Assembly (NCBI RefSeq): GCF_900105985.1
Contig: NZ_FNUB01000005.1
Span: 1,488,001 to 1,552,000, forward strand
Direction: 5' to 3'
Source: Tenacibaculum sp. MAR_2010_89
Lineage (GTDB): Bacteria > Bacteroidota > Bacteroidia > Flavobacteriales > Flavobacteriaceae
Length of the DNA stretch: 64,000 nt
Shown here: positions 52,881-61,800 of the stretch, piece by piece
Numbering within the stretch: the first letter of the stretch is position 1
Layout: the number at the start of each line of letters is the position of its first letter
Program-made: the position numbers and the translations under genes
The notes under the pieces: model-generated
The model's database searches: none
What the model was told of the DNA's origin: nothing
Seen by the model: only the letters and a program-made list of their open reading frames with translations

Positions 52881-53741
52881 ATGTTATCCATAAATCCTAA
52901 AGATATACCAACAGCTAAACTTCATGGTTATTTATTAGGAGCCATAGCTCCTAGACCTATAGCCTTTGCAAGTACTATAGATGAAGAAGGAAACCCAAAT
53001 TTATCACCATTTAGTTTTTTTAATGTTTTTGGAGCAAACCCTCCAATAATGATTTTTTCACCAGCTAGAAGTGTAAGAGCAAATAAAACAAAGCATACAT
53101 TAGATAATGCTGAGGCAACCAAAGAGGTAGTAATTAATATTGTAAATTATGATATTGTTCAACAAATGTCTTTGAGTAGTACAATGTACCCTAAAGGTGT
53201 TAATGAGTTTGAAAAATCTGGATTAACAATGTTGCCTTCAGATGAGGTTAAGCCTTTCAGAGTAGCAGAATCTCCTGTACAATTTGAGTGTAAAGTAACA
53301 GACATAATTTACACAGGAAACGAAGGAGGAGCAGGTAATTTAATAGTATGTGAGGTTGTTAAGTTACATATAAATGAAAGTGTTTTAGATGAAAATGGAG
53401 GTATAGATCAACATAAAATTGACCTAGTAGCCAGAGCAGGAGGTAATTACTACACAAGAGCTAAAGATGGTTTCTTTGAAATACCAAAACCCATAGCAAC
53501 TTTAGGTATAGGTGTAGATAAAATACCATTTGAAATTAGAAATAGTACTGTATTAACTGGGAATAATTTAGGTATGTTAGGTAATGTAGAACAGTTGCCA
53601 ACAGCTGAAGATGTTAATAACTTTGCTAAAGAACATCCACAATTAGTTGGGGTATCTGAAGAAAAAAAACATATTTTTGCACAAGAGTATTTAGATAACA
53701 ATGAAGTAGAGAGTGCTTGGAAAGTACTTTTAATTAAATAA
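52881..53741 (+). CDS. Flavin reductase-like FMN-binding protein
   Basis: A 286-residue protein of the flavin reductase/FMN-binding split-barrel family. The N-terminal APRPIAFASTIDEEGNPNLS, then SPFSFFNVF, is typical of the DIM6/NTAB group, followed by a C-terminal extension. It may reduce flavins or carry out an FMN-dependent redox reaction; the substrate cannot be named. It lies 6 bases before the DUF3127 gene, so the two are probably cotranscribed. Confidence 0.85.
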   Translation: MLSINPKDIPTAKLHGYLLGAIAPRPIAFASTIDEEGNPNLSPFSFFNVFGANPPIMIFSPARSVRANKTKHTLDNAEATKEVVINIVNYDIVQQMSLSSTMYPKGVNEFEKSGLTMLPSDEVKPFRVAESPVQFECKVTDIIYTGNEGGAGNLIVCEVVKLHINESVLDENGGIDQHKIDLVARAGGNYYTRAKDGFFEIPKPIATLGIGVDKIPFEIRNSTVLTGNNLGMLGNVEQLPTAEDVNNFAKEHPQLVGVSEEKKHIFAQEYLDNNEVESAWKVLLIK

Positions 53742-53747
53742 ACAGTA

Positions 53748-54113
53748 ATGGAAGTAATTGGTAAAATTAAATTAATTAACGAAACGCAAACCTTTGGAAG
53801 TAATGGTTTTAGAAAGCGTGACATAGTAGTGACTACTGATGAGCAGTATCCACAAATGATTTTGATTGAATTTATTCAAGATAAATGTGATTTGTTAAAT
53901 AGCTACCAAGTTGGACAAGATGTTAAAGTATCTATTAATTTAAGAGGTAGAGAGTGGATTAATCCACAAGGTGAGGCAAAGTATTTCAACTCTGTACAAG
54001 GATGGAGAATTGAAAATTTAGCACAAGCTGCACCTCAAAATGTACCACCAGCAGATCAGTTTGCACCAGCACCAGATTTGTCTGATAACGAACCAGATGA
54101 TTTACCTTTTTAA
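53748..54113 (+). CDS. DUF3127 protein with an SSB-like acidic C-terminal tail
   Basis: A 121-residue protein. The first 85 residues form an OB-like beta-rich domain with the DUF3127 pattern (FRKRDIVVTTDEQYPQMILI, NLRGREW). A Pro/Ala/Gln-rich linker follows, and the last residues read EPDDLPF. This resembles the conserved acidic-hydrophobic tip of single-strand-binding protein (DDIPF in E. coli). It is probably a nucleic-acid-binding protein that uses the same partner surface as SSB; this is inference. Confidence 0.8.
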   Translation: MEVIGKIKLINETQTFGSNGFRKRDIVVTTDEQYPQMILIEFIQDKCDLLNSYQVGQDVKVSINLRGREWINPQGEAKYFNSVQGWRIENLAQAAPQNVPPADQFAPAPDLSDNEPDDLPF

Positions 54114-54137
54114 GTAAAAAAGTTATATCTATAAAAA

Positions 54138-54177
54138 AAGACCTATGAGTAGTATGTATTCATAGGTCTTTTTTTTG
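54138..54177 (+). terminator. Terminator after the DUF3127 gene
   Basis: A perfect 11-bp stem (aagacctatga / tcataggtctt), 11-base loop, T9. The A-rich left flank also gives a U-tract on the minus strand, where the Crp/Fnr gene ends. Confidence 0.85.
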
Positions 54178-54804
54178 TTATAAATTTTCATGATTTTTTT
54201 CTAATAAAATTATTGATCTAGTTTTACGAATTATTTTTTTATTTAATTCTAAAGCTTTTAATCCTCTAGAAATTGCTTCTCTTGAAAAATTTAAATCTTC
54301 TGATATTTCTAATAAAGGAGTTTTAATTTCATTTTTATTGTATAGTTTTGATTTAGTTTTGATGTAATTAAATAAATTGTTTTCTAATGATTGATTACTG
54401 ATTTCTTGCATTTTATTAACAATTGACATGTAATGATATTGAAAGGAACTAATCATGAAATCACGTAATTCAATATACGTATTTGTCCATTCTAAAAATA
54501 AATTATTAGGAATTCTTAAAATAGAAATATCCTCAACAACGATACTACATATTTCATCTGTAGGTATGTTAGGAGAGTTTGTATAATTCATAATTTTTGA
54601 ATTACTACTTTCTATATAATAGAGAAGCGTTCTTTTATTATGATGATTTATAGATATCTTAACGATACCTGTTAATAAAATACAAACTCCGTTATTGAAT
54701 TCATCACAGTTTTGTAATAAATCTCCTTTTTTATAATGTAATATTTTTCCATAAGTTTCAAATAGTTTAATTACCTCTTTAGAGAACGGTAAATCTTTTA
54801 GCAT
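54178..54804 (-). CDS. Crp/Fnr-family transcription regulator A
   Basis: A 208-residue regulator with a cyclic-nucleotide-binding-like beta-roll (about 10-115), a dimer helix, and a winged HTH at about 145-205 (EISEDLNFSREAISRGLKAL as recognition region). The cAMP phosphate-binding cassette is not recognisable, and no N-terminal Fe-S cysteine cluster is present, so the ligand is unknown. It is a paralogue of the gene at 54922-55536, on the same strand and 117 bases from it. Confidence 0.85.
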   Translation of the reverse strand: MLKDLPFSKEVIKLFETYGKILHYKKGDLLQNCDEFNNGVCILLTGIVKISINHHNKRTLLYYIESSNSKIMNYTNSPNIPTDEICSIVVEDISILRIPNNLFLEWTNTYIELRDFMISSFQYHYMSIVNKMQEISNQSLENNLFNYIKTKSKLYNKNEIKTPLLEISEDLNFSREAISRGLKALELNKKIIRKTRSIILLEKNHENL

Positions 54805-54921
54805 ATATTTAGTTTGGTTAAATTAGATTGCTTTTAAAATTCAATTAAGTAAAAAAGGTAGTAGGCTTTTTTAGACACCGGCATAGTGTCTTTTTAATAG
54901 GTAGTATGTGATATTGTGTTA

Positions 54922-55536
54922 TTATACAACTAATTGTATGGACCTGGGTTTACCAATAACTCTATGTTGGTCTTCTAAACGTTTAATGGCTCTAGAAATA
55001 GATGAAAGTGGCACCTTTAAGTCTAATGATATCTCTGATCTTGAAATGCGAATATCTTTTTCCTTGTAAATTTCAGATTTGTTTTCGAGATAATAAAACA
55101 AACGATTTTCTAATGAATGAGTTAGTAAGTTTTTTATTCTAGAAAACATAGTACTAATATTATATTCACTAGAGTTAATTATAGATTTTTTAAATGATAA
55201 ACATTCTGTTTGCCATTGAGCTATTAGTTCGTTTGGAATCCATAGTAGTGTACTGTCTTCAATAGCAGTAATTGAAATTGGAGCAGCAAAGGTTTTCGTC
55301 ATATTCATTAAAGCAATGAAAGGGTTTTTTTGAGGATAAATATGATATAGAAGTAAGGAGTTGTTTTCTTGATCTAAATGAGCTTTTAGCACTCCTTTTA
55401 TAACAATAGCTGTGCTGTCAATTGGCACATCTTTTAATAAAATAGGATCGCCAGAAACATATTTTTTTTGGATAGCTTGAGATTCAATTAATCTAGCTAT
55501 TGATTTTTTACAATTAATGAGGGACTCTAAAATCAT
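54922..55536 (-). CDS. Crp/Fnr-family transcription regulator B
   Basis: A 204-residue paralogue of the preceding regulator, with the same domain order; the HTH is at about 150-200 (RSEISLDLKVPLSSISRAIKRL). The two proteins share segment patterns such as LEN(N/R)LF-Y and a C-terminal Arg-Ser-Ile strand. It faces the secreted-protein cluster across a 560-base spacer, so control of that cluster is possible but not shown. Confidence 0.85.
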   Translation of the reverse strand: MILESLINCKKSIARLIESQAIQKKYVSGDPILLKDVPIDSTAIVIKGVLKAHLDQENNSLLLYHIYPQKNPFIALMNMTKTFAAPISITAIEDSTLLWIPNELIAQWQTECLSFKKSIINSSEYNISTMFSRIKNLLTHSLENRLFYYLENKSEIYKEKDIRISRSEISLDLKVPLSSISRAIKRLEDQHRVIGKPRSIQLVV

Positions 55537-56097
55537 TATAAATTATTTTAAAATTAATTATTACATAAATCTTTAAGCTGTTACTGAGTAGTAAAATATA
55601 AAGTGTACTTACATTTTTTTAAACAATTCAAAAAAAGAAAACCCTATTTGTTTCTGATATAAAAAATTTATAAAGTATAAGATTTTTTTATCATAAGTCT
55701 TGCTTTGTAGTATTTACAGTAGGTGCGACTAATTTATTGAAAATGAATAATATGTTTTCTTATTGTTAGTTTTTTTTAAATAAAATAAGCAAGTCAAGGT
55801 ACAAATTTATTAAAAAGTGTTAAATAAATGTTAAAGAAAAAAGTTAAAAAAGTTTTTTTTACTCCATTTAACGTTTAAATAATAATGAAAAAGACTTGAA
55901 TTAAACTATAAGAAACATAGTATTCCTAATACTTCAAGAGAATAAATCAATTAAAAATTAAATAATGAAATGTGATGTATGTCAAATATTGATGTATGTG
56001 AAATAGTGACTCTTGTAAAATAGAATGATTCTTCTTACTTCAATTTTGTGGACTTATAAATAGTTAAAAAACAATCATAACCATAAAAGAAGTATAC
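55537..56097. other. 561-base AT-rich spacer upstream of the secreted cluster
   Basis: No coding region is seen. It holds a tandem 17-bp repeat (55973-56006), a near-palindrome around atttaacgtttaaat at about 55864, and many A/T runs. No exact TAnnTTTG element is placed well for the gene at 56098. It must contain the promoters of the regulator (minus) and the cluster (plus). Confidence 0.6.
55973..56006. repeat. Tandem 17-bp direct repeat
   Basis: Two adjacent units, tgatgtatgtcaaatat and tgatgtatgtgaaatag, differ at two bases. They lie 92 bases before the first gene of the secreted cluster and may bind a regulator. Confidence 0.6.
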
Positions 56098-57219
56098 ATG
56101 AAAAAAACAATTTTAATAGTAATTGCATTAATATTTACTACCTATAATTTAAAAGCACAAGTAAGTGTAACTGCAGGTTATAGTATTAGAGTAGATAATA
56201 ACAATAATGATCCTGGTGTAGATTATTTTAGGATTTTTCAAGGAAAAGGAAATGACCCTTTCTTTAGAGGTTCAAATCAGTATGTGAAATTTAAGGCTGA
56301 TGAAATACTCCATTATGCTAATGATAGATTCTATTTGATGTCTGCAAAAGACGTAGAAATGCGAATTGGAGATCATAGAAATACAAACGCGGTTTTTAAA
56401 GTTCAGATTGGGCATGATCAAAAAAATCAGGTTTTTAAAACTTCACTTAGCGAATCAGTTTTTCATACCAATTCATTTAAGTTATTTGGTTATAAGAAAA
56501 CGAATAGTTTTTTTAATGTTAATGAAGGAACCTTTAATTCAAACCAAAGTGCATCGTTTAATATTCATATTGATACCAATAGTAATGATCCTAATGTAGA
56601 TACTTTTAAAATATTTCAAGGAACACAAAAAAGTAAAATACTTGATGTAGGAATAAGTTATACTAAATTATTCTCAAGAAACTTTATTTCTGAAAATGAT
56701 GGAGGGTTTGTAGTAAACATTGATAAAAATAACAATTCACAAGTAGATAAATTCAAAGTACTATACGGTAGAGAAAAGAGTGAAGTTTTAGTAGCAGGAA
56801 AAGATGATGTTACTGTTCACAAAAAACTTATAACTCAAAAAAACATTGAAACAAAAAATATAAAGGCACAAGATATTATAGCGAATAATGTGGTATTAAA
56901 TGTGGGCTCATTTCCTGATTATGTTTTTTCAGAAGACTATGAGTTAATGCCTTTAAAAGAAATAGCTATTTATATAAAAAAAAATAAACACTTACCTAAC
57001 ATGCCATCCGAAGCTGAAGTTATAGCGAATGGGATGAATGTAAAACAAATAAATACTGTTTTAGTAGAAAAAGTAGAAGAACTTACACTACACACTATTT
57101 TACAAGAGCAGAAGATAAATACACTTGTTGATGAATTAAAAGAAATGAAAGAGCATTCTGAAAAAATAATGAAAGTTCTTTCAAAAAAACTGTTGAGTAT
57201 AGAACAACAGAAAAATTAA
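56098..57219 (+). CDS. Secreted fibre-like protein with a C-terminal S74-like module, copy 1
   Basis: A 373-residue protein with a signal peptide (ending NLKAQ, about residue 21). Three variants of a short motif D-x-N-N-N-(D)-x-x-V-D-x-F-(R/K)-(I/V) occur at about residues 32-45, 159-172 and 204-216, suggesting repeated beta or calcium-binding-like units. The C-terminal segment starts FPDYVFSEDYELMPL and contains IKKNKHLPNMPSE; it then forms a coiled coil (about 320-370). This end module is widespread in secreted Bacteroidetes proteins, next to tail-fibre-like or Rhs-type genes, and resembles intramolecular-chaperone regions. The specific role is unknown. Confidence 0.7.
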   Translation: MKKTILIVIALIFTTYNLKAQVSVTAGYSIRVDNNNNDPGVDYFRIFQGKGNDPFFRGSNQYVKFKADEILHYANDRFYLMSAKDVEMRIGDHRNTNAVFKVQIGHDQKNQVFKTSLSESVFHTNSFKLFGYKKTNSFFNVNEGTFNSNQSASFNIHIDTNSNDPNVDTFKIFQGTQKSKILDVGISYTKLFSRNFISENDGGFVVNIDKNNNSQVDKFKVLYGREKSEVLVAGKDDVTVHKKLITQKNIETKNIKAQDIIANNVVLNVGSFPDYVFSEDYELMPLKEIAIYIKKNKHLPNMPSEAEVIANGMNVKQINTVLVEKVEELTLHTILQEQKINTLVDELKEMKEHSEKIMKVLSKKLLSIEQQKN

Positions 57220-57234
57220 CCAAAATAATATAAA

Positions 57235-58236
57235 ATGATAAAAAAAATTACAATAGCTGGCTTACTATTATTAGGCGTAAGTACAGTAAAAGCACAACAT
57301 GTTATACAAACAGTTAGAGGTATACATATAAAAGCAGATACAGATGCAAAAGGAGGTAACGAAGGAGTTTCTTTGTTTGCTGCAAATAAAGAACTAGCTT
57401 ATTTTACTCCAGCTAATAATGTTCATTTAGTTAGAACCTTTTTTAAAAAAGAAACTATTTTTCAAGATTTAACTCGTTTTTATGGAATTGCTCATTTTCA
57501 TAGAGATGCTAATGTTTATGGTAATTTTAGTGTGTCAGGCAATAGTACGTTTTCTAAAATAGGAATAGGAATTACACCTCAAGAAGGAATACACCTTAGT
57601 GGTAGAAATATTAGAGTAGATGGAGGTGAGTTTCAAAGTCATGGACCAATAGTATTACATCCAGATGTAGATAATAATGGAGATGATATTATTTCTTTTA
57701 GAAATAGCACAAACGTAGAAATGGCCAAAATACACGATGGTGTTTTAACTACAAACGCAGGTGTATTTAATACTAATATATCAACAGAAAATGCTCAAAT
57801 ACAACAAGGTACTTTTGGAAGTATTTCTTACACAAAAAGTACTGGTAGACTTAATTTAGGCCATGGGAAAAATGATAAAATATCTTTTGTAAATGGAGAT
57901 AATAATGAAATGGCTAGTTTACAAAATGGAATTATGACTTTAGATAAAGTAGTGTTAAATATAGGATCATTTCCTGATTATGTTTTTTCAGAAGACTATG
58001 ATTTAATGCCTTTAAAAGATGTAGCTACTTATATTAAAGAAAATAAGCATTTGCCAAATATGCCTTCTGAAAAAGAGGTAGTATCAAAAGGTATGGATGT
58101 GAAACAAATTAATACTATTTTGGTTGAAAAAGTTGAAGAGTTAACATTACATACCATCGCACAAGAAGAAAAAATAAATATTCTTTTAAGAGAACTAAAA
58201 GCGATTAAAAACCAACTTAAATTGAATCAAAAATAG
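57235..58236 (+). CDS. Secreted fibre-like protein with a C-terminal S74-like module, copy 2
   Basis: A 333-residue protein with a signal peptide (ending TVKAQ, about 20). Acidic Asp/Asn turn motifs recur (DTDAKGGNEG, DVDNNGDD). The C-terminal module FPDYVFSEDYDLMPL with IKENKHLPNMPSE and a coiled coil is nearly identical to that of the preceding gene, including 35 bases of identical DNA; the N-terminal parts differ. It lies 15 bases downstream of copy 1 and 9 bases before the next gene. Confidence 0.7.
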   Translation: MIKKITIAGLLLLGVSTVKAQHVIQTVRGIHIKADTDAKGGNEGVSLFAANKELAYFTPANNVHLVRTFFKKETIFQDLTRFYGIAHFHRDANVYGNFSVSGNSTFSKIGIGITPQEGIHLSGRNIRVDGGEFQSHGPIVLHPDVDNNGDDIISFRNSTNVEMAKIHDGVLTTNAGVFNTNISTENAQIQQGTFGSISYTKSTGRLNLGHGKNDKISFVNGDNNEMASLQNGIMTLDKVVLNIGSFPDYVFSEDYDLMPLKDVATYIKENKHLPNMPSEKEVVSKGMDVKQINTILVEKVEELTLHTIAQEEKINILLRELKAIKNQLKLNQK

Positions 58237-58245
58237 TTTATAGAT

Positions 58246-58794
58246 ATGGGAAACAAACTTATTTTGTTCTTGTGTCTATATGTTTTAGGTACAGGAATAA
58301 CAATGGCTCAAGATATAGAGCTATTCAGGTTTACTAATGCAAGTATAGTTAGTGGAAATGAAATGATACTACATCATAATTATTCTGATAACTCAGCAAG
58401 TTTAATTAAGAAATCGAGCTCAAAACTTAATGAAAAAGATGGCTTTTTACAATCATTTATATTAAAGCGCTTAGAAAGTGGAAAAGTATTAATAGCGTCA
58501 GCTAAAGAAAAAAAATACTTTTTACACTATAATCCTACGTCTAATAAAGTTAGTTTTTTAACGATTCAAGACTCTAAAAAGTTAAATAACTATACTTGGC
58601 AAGTTCAATTTGCAGGAAAAGGAAAAGTATTGATTTCACCTTTAAATAACTTGGATAAAGGATTGGTAAAAAGAAATAATAATGCAATTGAAGTAGATGT
58701 TTTTAAGTCTTCTGAAAATGAATTATTAACCAATGGTAAAAAAGTAGGAGATCAATACAGATTTATGATAGAGAAAATAGCTAACGTACTTTAA
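58246..58794 (+). CDS. Secreted protein of unknown function
   Basis: A 182-residue protein with a signal peptide (ending ITMAQ, about 22). The mature part is beta-rich with recurrent Leu/Lys strands (SFILKRLESGKVLIAS, YTWQVQFAGKGKVLISP), reminiscent of a beta-trefoil or ricin-like layout, but no QxW motif is seen. It lies 10 bases before the giant LamG gene and is probably cotranscribed with it. Confidence 0.55.
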   Translation: MGNKLILFLCLYVLGTGITMAQDIELFRFTNASIVSGNEMILHHNYSDNSASLIKKSSSKLNEKDGFLQSFILKRLESGKVLIASAKEKKYFLHYNPTSNKVSFLTIQDSKKLNNYTWQVQFAGKGKVLISPLNNLDKGLVKRNNNAIEVDVFKSSENELLTNGKKVGDQYRFMIEKIANVL

Positions 58795-58804
58795 AATATT
58801 AATA

Positions 58805-61800
58805 ATGAGAAAAAATAAAATTATAGGCTATTTATTAATAGCCCTATTAAGCTCTTTTTCTTTTGTTCATGCACAACAATCGTATGATTTAGCAGTGTTA
58901 CAAATACAAAGTAAAGGAAAATATAGTAGAGTTTTTAATCCACAAACTAATTTAAACAGTTTATTAAGCAAAGGAATAACCAATAGAGCAACTGTTGAAT
59001 TTTGGGCAATGCATAATACAGCAAGTTCAGGTAATTCAGAAGCTGTAAATTGGGAGTTTTCAAATTTGAAAACAGGAAGCGAAGAATTTAAATTAAGTAT
59101 CCAAGAAAATAAAGTTTCTTTAAAAATAGGAGTAAGTGAGCAAGTTAAAAACTTGCTGCTAGATAACAAATTATTTAAAAATATATGGCATCATTATGCT
59201 TTTTCAATAGATAAAAATGCTAATGAATTACGAGTGTATATTGATGGAATTGAGCACTTTTTTAAAAATATTTCCAATTTTAATGTAGAGGAAATATATT
59301 TTTCAAGTGATAAAAAAACGGACTTGTTTTTAGCTGAATACAGAGGTTGGTCAACTGCAAAGAGGAAAAAACAAATCAAAGAGCAGCAATATCGTACTTT
59401 TTATAAAGAAGCAAAAAATTCATTATTAGAACAAAAAAATAATGGGCTAGAAATTGTATATACTAATACAAATTATAAAAATGAAGACTTCTTTGGTGGT
59501 GATGTATTAACATCTATTTCTTGGCAAAATTTATTATATGAATATTTTCCTGATGAAAATTTAATAAAAGAAGCTGAGTTTTCTTCAAAATTAAAATCTA
59601 ATAATATTAGTAATATTAGTTCAGAAATTCAACATCCAGTATTAAACTTGAATAAAATTATTGTAAGAGCGAGTGATGGAGATGGTATTGATAACCCTTT
59701 GCTATCAGGGAGTGATGGCATATTTGTAGAATGGCAACATGTTAGAAATGTTGATGAATATATTATAAAAAGAAGAAACTTAAGAGCTGGTACTATAAGT
59801 TCGGTAGTACATACAATGAAAGATACAAAAACAAAGAATCCTTCAGAATCATTGTTTTATGTTGATAAAGGAATTTTGCCAAACGAGTTGTATGAATACA
59901 CTATTGAAGCAAAGCATAATGGAGTAACTACCTTAACTGGGAAAGACGTTGGCTTTGTATTGCCAAATGGTAAAGTTAAAGGACTTATAGAAACCTCTTC
60001 TAGTGTTGCTACTAAATTTGCAAAAGTAGAAGCTATTGCTTCTGGAAACATTAATCCAGGGGGTGCTTTAAAGTTTATTCAAGGTAAAAAACCGCTGTTA
60101 ATAAAAAATATAGACGAGTTTAGAAAAGCAAAAGGTGGTGCAACTTTTGAGTTTTGGTATAAAACTCCTACTATAACCGAAGGAGAGAATACCGTACTTT
60201 CAATTGGAAATAGTGAGCTGATCTTACAAAAGAGTAAAATAGTTGTGAAGTTAAATGGCTCTACTTATGTTGCAGGAACAAGAAAGTCAGATACTAATTG
60301 GCATCATTATGCATTTACATTTAATGCATCTGGAGGAACTTTATTTGAAGATGGGACTCCTATTTCTAATGGAAGTAGTGCTACTTTATTTGCGTTGAGT
60401 TTAAATAATGTAAATACTTTTTCTTTAAACAAGATAACGAATGTTACGTATTATATAGATGAGGTTCGATTTTGGAATGCTCCTCGTTCGCCATTACAAA
60501 TTAATGAATATGCAAATCATATAATTGGAGGTAATGTTGAAAACTTATTTGCTTATTATCGTTTTGATTTTAATGATGCACATAAAGCATACAACTTTTC
60601 AACAAAAAAAAGAGGTGAGTATTTAATTGAAAGTGAAAGTGTATTAGAGCACTTGTCAGCAAACGAACAACCCCAAATAACGTATGCTACTTATACAAAT
60701 AAAAAAGGTGATTATAAATTTACATCATTAAATACAGGAATACAAGGAATAACAAATAATGATAATAAGTTTGAGTATACTATAAAACCTTCAAAACCTC
60801 GATTTGAATTTTTGCCTAAAACGAAACAGGCAAGTGTACCTAGAAGATTAAATGGTGACTTAGCAACTAATGTGAACTTTACAGATGTATCGAGTTTACC
60901 AGTAACAGGTGTAATTTCTTATAGAGTAGGAGATGAATTATATCCTGTACTTAGGGGTACAGCTTTAAAAGTTGATGGCTCAATCGTACAAAGTAACGAA
61001 GATAGTAAGGTAACTACTGATAATACTGGTACTTATGCAATTAAAACAGCTCCAGGTAAGCATGTAATAACGCCTAATCCTATGCCATCACTAGCTAATG
61101 AAGAGCGTTTAAACGAAGGAAGTTTACGATTTGATGGAAAAACAGGATATGCTCGTTCTATAAATTCTATTACTAATAATGGAAATAGTTTTACCTGGTC
61201 TGGTTTTGTAAAACCATATCTTAAAACTAGTAATGAAGATAAAGTACCAGCTATACAAACTGTTTTGCAATGGGGGAATTTATCTTTAAAGCTAATTAAC
61301 AATACAACATTAAAAGTATATACAGGAACTCAAGAAAAATTGTCAGAAAACTTACCAGCTAATAGCTTAGGACAGTTTTCTTTTTTTAGTATAAGTTTCG
61401 ATAAAGAAAAGGGAACGATGTCACTTTATGTGAATGATAGAAGAAAAAGCACTTCAATAAATTCCTTAGAAATAGCGAGTAATTTAATAGTAGGTAGTGA
61501 AGAGGAATCTAATACATTTAAAAACTTTTCAAAATCGCATATTGATTTATTAGAATATAGAGCAGTGTCACTTCTAGAAGATGACATAGCTAAATTAAAA
61601 CAAGGAAAGTATTTAGCTATTGAACAATCAAAGTTACAATTATCATATAGTTTTGATCAAAAATATGGAACTAAAGCAATTAATACAGTTGTTGATGGGG
61701 TAAATAATAATTATTTACAATTTGAAGGAGGGTGTAATTTTGATAATACATCGCATAAACAATATGTCAGAGAAATTCAGTACACCTATAAAGCAACTAA

